Of a DNA stretch of 9,174 nt, positions 7,018 to 9,174 are shown one piece after another. Under the pieces are notes generated by a model. The model was not told the DNA's origin, did no database searches, and worked only from the letters and a program-made list of their open reading frames with translations. Source of the stretch: Abditibacteriales bacterium (GTDB lineage: Bacteria > Armatimonadota > Abditibacteriia > Abditibacteriales > JANWYM01); assembly GCA_025055355.1 (NCBI GenBank), contig JANWYM010000132.1, forward strand, positions 1 through 9,174. Reading direction: 5' to 3'. The position numbers and the translations under genes were made by a program. Numbering within the stretch: position 1 is the stretch's first letter; each line of letters starts with the position of its first letter.

Positions 7018-7086
7018 CGCCAACGGGTGAAACGTGGTATCAGATTTGAAAAAGTCGCGTCCGTTTAACCTTTCCATCCGTTGGCG
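7018..7086. repeat. 9-bp inverted repeat in short intergenic region
   Basis: CGCCAACGG (7018-7026) is the exact reverse complement of CCGTTGGCG (7078-7086), with a 51-base spacer. It spans most of the 98-base gap between the dodecin-like gene's stop and the membrane-protein start. The GCCAACG core resembles the octamer repeat family, so it may be a remnant of it. No convincing promoter or terminator is seen here. Confidence 0.4.
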
Positions 7087-7104
7087 CAATAGAACGACAC
7101 GGAT

Positions 7105-7398
7105 TTACGAGAACCTCGCCAGAATGCTGACCGTCACCTCGTTGAACCCCGCGATGCCCCCCACGCGCCCTTTGATGGATTTGACTTCGTAGGTCAGCAT
7201 CACGTCGGGATGAGACGGTCCTCTGTCAAAGGCGGCGGCGATGGCGCGGTTCAATGCCTCCTGCACGTCGCCTCGGTGTGAAGTGCCTTGGACGATTTTT
7301 CCCTTGTGGGCTGCCGCGCCCGGCAGCGCGCTGGCGACGCCCGCGGCGGCAGCAGCCCCAGCGACCTTGAGAAACTTACGCCGTTCCGATTGGCGCAT
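7105..7398 (-). CDS. Tat-exported dodecin-like small protein
   Basis: This 97-residue protein begins with a twin-arginine signal (E5-R6-R7-K8-F9-L10-K11, alanine-rich core 13-24, likely cleavage after A28-A30). The mature part of about 67 residues has the dodecin outline: a first strand and GTS turn (38-40), one helix (DVQEALNRAIAAAF, 44-57), then two strands (YEVKSIKGRV, 70-79, and NEVTVSILARF, 86-96). Dodecins are cytoplasmic dodecameric flavin stores. Here the position of the flavin-stacking Trp appears to be T69 and that of the Gln appears to be E87, so flavin binding is doubtful. The ATG at 7398 is chosen for the signal and a G-rich Shine-Dalgarno stretch (7402-7410). An upstream ATG at 7449 would read repeat DNA. 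Family assignment rests on my reading of short motifs. Confidence 0.7.
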   Translation of the reverse strand: MRQSERRKFLKVAGAAAAAGVASALPGAAAHKGKIVQGTSHRGDVQEALNRAIAAAFDRGPSHPDVMLTYEVKSIKGRVGGIAGFNEVTVSILARFS

Positions 7399-7422
7399 GT
7401 TCTCCCCCCTGCGAAAAACTTT

Positions 7423-7503
7423 GGCAGGTTGGCAGGTTGAACGTTCCAACGTTCCAACGTTCTAACGTTCTAACGTGCTAACGTGCTAACGTGCCAACCT
7501 GCC
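7423..7503 (+). repeat. octanucleotide repeat array, locus 3 (leader of dodecin-like gene)
   Basis: Eight contiguous units run from 7440 to 7503: AACGTTCC twice, AACGTTCT twice, AACGTGCT twice, AACGTGCC, AACCTGCC. Two inverted units (GGCAGGTT, 7423-7430 and 7431-7438) precede them, so GGCAGGTTG at one end faces CAACCTGCC at the other. Neighbouring units differ by at most one base, giving a graded series. The array ends 24 bases upstream of the dodecin-like ATG. It is too short and lacks the unit-spacer pattern of a CRISPR. Confidence 0.92.
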
Positions 7504-7505
7504 TA

Positions 7506-7586
7506 AAACAGAAAAGGCGGAGCGGCTCATTTCGCTGGGCTTGACGCGCTCGCAACGCATGGGCAGCGAATTCAGCCGACCCGCCT
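7506..7586 (-). terminator. long hairpin with U-rich tail, probable ferredoxin terminator
   Basis: On the minus strand, 7586-7561 pairs with 7540-7515: AGGCGG, CGGCT and TTCGCTG blocks match, 20 of 26 positions in all, around a 20-base loop. The stem is followed by TTTTCTGTTTT. It lies 74 bases downstream of the ferredoxin stop and before the leader of the next gene, as a rho-independent terminator would. The mismatched, unusually long stem leaves open a structured-RNA role. Confidence 0.65.
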
Positions 7587-7659
7587 CCTGTATCGGCGCA
7601 CCGTATAAGTGAACCACAGAAGTTGGGCTGGCACGGACGCCTGCACGCCCGCCGAACGA

Positions 7660-7944
7660 TTAACCGCCTTTGCCCGGGGCTGGCTTCGCATCGGGATGGT
7701 CAATGAAGAACTGAGCGTTCTTCTCGATGTAGGACTTCCACTCCTCCGGCACGGCGGCGTCCTCGAAGATGGCACTGACCGGGCACTCCGGCTCGCACGC
7801 CCCGCAGTCAATACACTCGTCAGGGTGAATGTAAAGTTGCTCGGCGGATTCATCCGGCAGGTCGTAAATGCAGTCTACTGGGCATACATCCACGCAGGCA
7901 TGGTCTTTGACCCCAATACACGGCTCGGCAATCACGTAAGTCAT
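7660..7944 (-). CDS. fdxA: 7Fe ferredoxin ([3Fe-4S][4Fe-4S])
   Basis: This 94-residue soluble electron carrier has the two-cluster pattern of seven-iron ferredoxins of the Azotobacter FdI and Thermus type. Cysteines are C9, C17, C21, C25, C44, C47, C50 and C54. By family analogy, C9, C17 and C54 hold the 3Fe-4S cluster, C44-x2-C47-x2-C50 with C21 hold the 4Fe-4S cluster, and C25 is the extra free cysteine. The EEWKSYIEKNAQFF segment after the second cluster is also typical. The tail ends KPAPGKGG. The ATG has a strong AAGGAGG at 7951-7957, 6 bases upstream, and the gene has its own promoter and a downstream hairpin. The redox partner cannot be told from the sequence. The upstream gene product might be one. 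Confidence 0.95.
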   Translation of the reverse strand: MTYVIAEPCIGVKDHACVDVCPVDCIYDLPDESAEQLYIHPDECIDCGACEPECPVSAIFEDAAVPEEWKSYIEKNAQFFIDHPDAKPAPGKGG

Positions 7945-8031
7945 AAGTGTCCTCCTTCATGACATGTATCACGGCACCCGCAGCGCGAAATCCGCAGCCA
8001 TTCTCGCGGTCTGCCGATTTTTTCACGCCGC

Positions 8032-8060
8032 ATTATATCATAGACGGGAGGGATTTGCAA
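8032..8060 (-). promoter_or_regulatory. sigma-70-type extended -10 promoter for the ferredoxin gene
   Basis: On the minus strand, TTGCAA (8060-8055) and TATAAT (8037-8032) are 17 bases apart, and TGA directly precedes the -10 box, making it an extended -10. The predicted transcript start is near 8025, giving a leader of about 80 bases before the ferredoxin ATG at 7944. The -35 matches TTGACA at four of six positions. No other promoter in the window is as clear. Confidence 0.78.
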
Positions 8061-8083
8061 GAACAGGAGACTTCGGGAGAACT

Positions 8084-8144
8084 GCTCCTGCGCGGGGGCA
8101 GAAGGAAAGCCACTCGTGGCGGTCCGCAGGAGCGGCTTTCCTTC
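8084..8144. repeat. nested inverted repeat downstream of the 8170-9174 gene
   Basis: GAAGGAAAGCC (8101-8111) is the exact reverse complement of 8134-8144, and pairing continues imperfectly toward the centre, so the whole of 8101-8144 is a near-palindrome. In addition, GCTCCTGCG (8084-8092) is the exact reverse complement of 8125-8133, inside that hairpin's right side. The two pairings compete. It lies 26 bases after the stop of the minus-strand gene and could end its transcript or be an interspersed repeat. There is no T-run. Confidence 0.75.
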
Positions 8145-8169
8145 AACGGATGGGGAGGGCGGAGAGGCA

Positions 8170-9174
8170 CTAAGGCGTGCCGTTGCGTCCGTCCTCTTCA
8201 TAGATGGCTTCGCCCCGGTGCAGGCGGAGGGCAATTTGCGCCGTTTGCAATTGCGCCCGCTGCGTGGGCGAGTGGGCGGCGAGGTAACGGGCAACGGCGA
8301 CGAGGATGTTTTTACCCTCCTCCATGCCACGCCATTCCTCGTATTGCCGCACGCCGGCTTCGAGCATCTGGAAGGTATGGAAGTCGGCGTCCTCACGCAC
8401 GACGGCGCGGGTGAGGGTGGCGATGAGCGGTTCAATGGGATGCCCCAGCGTCACGTAACGCGCTACGATGCGTGCGGCTGCGTCCACCTTCTGCTGCGTG
8501 TCGAGAACGGCGAGGAACTTCTCGCGCAGTTCATCCGCATCGGTCGGTTCATCGTCCAGCGTCTCACCCCGCTCACCGGGCAGGCGAGCGGGCGGGATGT
8601 TGAGAAATCGGTCGAGATAAACCGACATCGCCCCGTGAAATATGCCGCGCAGCATCTCGCAGGACTCAGGACGTAAAACCCTGTCCCCCAGCCGTTTCAT
8701 CCCCTGATGCAGCGCGTTGCAGTAGGTGAAGGTATGCAGCGCAGTAATCCAGTCGGAAAACTCGTTTGCCGTGCCGAACCGAGCGATGCGCAGCGCGGCG
8801 GCGTAGGCGAGGGCTTTGCTCAAGTCGGTGGGCGGCGCACCGCCGCGAATCGCGTCCTTGAGCGCGTTCACAATGGCAACGGGGTCGTCGCCCAGAATCG
8901 CGTGCGCCAACGCGGTGACGTTGGGGTAGGTGCCCGCGCCTTTGTCTATGCCCAAAGAGCGCGCGCGTCCCTGCTCCATCAACGCGGGCAGCTCTTTGAA
9001 CGCCTCTTCGAGCAGTGGCACGAGGTCTATCGGATGCCGCCAGGCGTTTGACTCCTCACCCCCGCGCGCAGCAACGAGTTGGCGCACGACGGTCGGCAGG
9101 ATGTCTTGCGCGTGTTCCCAACCGATGAGGTCGAGCACCTCAAACGCCTTGTTGATGAAGTCGAGGGCGTGCCC
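8170..9174 (-). CDS. helical protein, possibly questin-oxidase-like, 5'-truncated by window edge
   Basis: The frame is open to the window edge, so the visible 334 residues are the C-terminal part and the start is missing (the GTG at 9138 is internal). The sequence is almost entirely alpha-helical. It carries histidine-bearing motifs: GHALDFINKAFEVLDLIGWEHA at the visible N-terminus, ESNAWRHPIDLV, NEFSDWITALHTFTYCNALHQG, and IFHGAMSVYLDRFLNIPPARLPGE. These resemble a family of uncharacterised bacterial proteins that I associate with questin-oxidase-like annotation and with fusion to Rieske domains, but I am not certain of either link. No Rieske CxH/CxxH motif is visible in this part. A variable acidic segment (GERGETLDDEPTDADE) joins two helical blocks. 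The neighbouring ferredoxin gene, with its own promoter, would fit an oxidoreductase role. Confidence 0.6.
   Translation of the reverse strand, partial: GHALDFINKAFEVLDLIGWEHAQDILPTVVRQLVAARGGEESNAWRHPIDLVPLLEEAFKELPALMEQGRARSLGIDKGAGTYPNVTALAHAILGDDPVAIVNALKDAIRGGAPPTDLSKALAYAAALRIARFGTANEFSDWITALHTFTYCNALHQGMKRLGDRVLRPESCEMLRGIFHGAMSVYLDRFLNIPPARLPGERGETLDDEPTDADELREKFLAVLDTQQKVDAAARIVARYVTLGHPIEPLIATLTRAVVREDADFHTFQMLEAGVRQYEEWRGMEEGKNILVAVARYLAAHSPTQRAQLQTAQIALRLHRGEAIYEEDGRNGTP

Noticed and set aside
7423..7503. CRISPR-like array
   Set aside because: Units are 8 bases with no spacers between them, and no cas gene is present.
7572..7853. 93-codon minus-strand frame
   Set aside because: It overlaps the ferredoxin gene in another frame and is Arg/Ser-rich shadow sequence.
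8116..8676. 186-codon plus-strand frame
   Set aside because: It is antisense to the helical protein gene at 8170-9174, which has coherent helical motifs and an open frame to the window edge.

Overview
The window is GC-rich bacterial chromosome, densely coded, with eight protein genes, two of them cut by the window ends. No rRNA, tRNA, transposase or CRISPR array is visible. The gene content is ordinary free-living metabolism: rRNA modification, glycan breakdown, branched-chain amino acid synthesis and electron transfer. The glycosidase architecture (signal peptide, N-terminal accessory domain, GH20 core, C-terminal beta domain) and the many short interspersed repeats would fit an Armatimonadota, Fervidibacter or Planctomycetes-like lineage. 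That placement is an impression from protein style, not a demonstrated assignment.

Layout. The plus strand carries the 3' part of rsmE (2-619), overlapped by 4 bp by a large secreted GH20 glycosidase gene (616-3603). A 215-bp intergenic region (3604-3818) separates this pair from a convergent block on the minus strand. In minus-strand transcription order that block is: the 3' part of an unrecognised, possibly questin-oxidase-like helical protein (8170-9174), a 7Fe ferredoxin (7660-7944), a Tat-signal dodecin-like protein (7105-7398), a three-helix membrane protein (6551-7006), an EamA-type transporter (5668-6543) and ilvD (3819-5492). The last two genes before ilvD lie 7 bp apart and look co-transcribed. 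The ferredoxin has its own well-formed extended -10 promoter (8032-8060) and is followed by a long hairpin with a U-rich tail (7506-7586), so it is probably a single-gene unit.

The most interesting non-gene content is repetitive and structured DNA. A degenerate octanucleotide repeat, consensus AACGTKCY, occurs at three separate places. One is inside the signal-peptide codons of the glycosidase, one is inside its inter-domain linker, and one is in the leader of the dodecin-like gene, where ten units form an array with inverted ends. A second, more decayed period-8 tract follows the glycosidase. The ilvD leader holds a long GTC/GAC inverted repeat and a perfect 20-bp palindrome. A nested inverted repeat lies downstream of the 8170-9174 gene. 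Together these suggest a genome rich in short repeat elements, some of which have been tolerated in frame inside a coding sequence.
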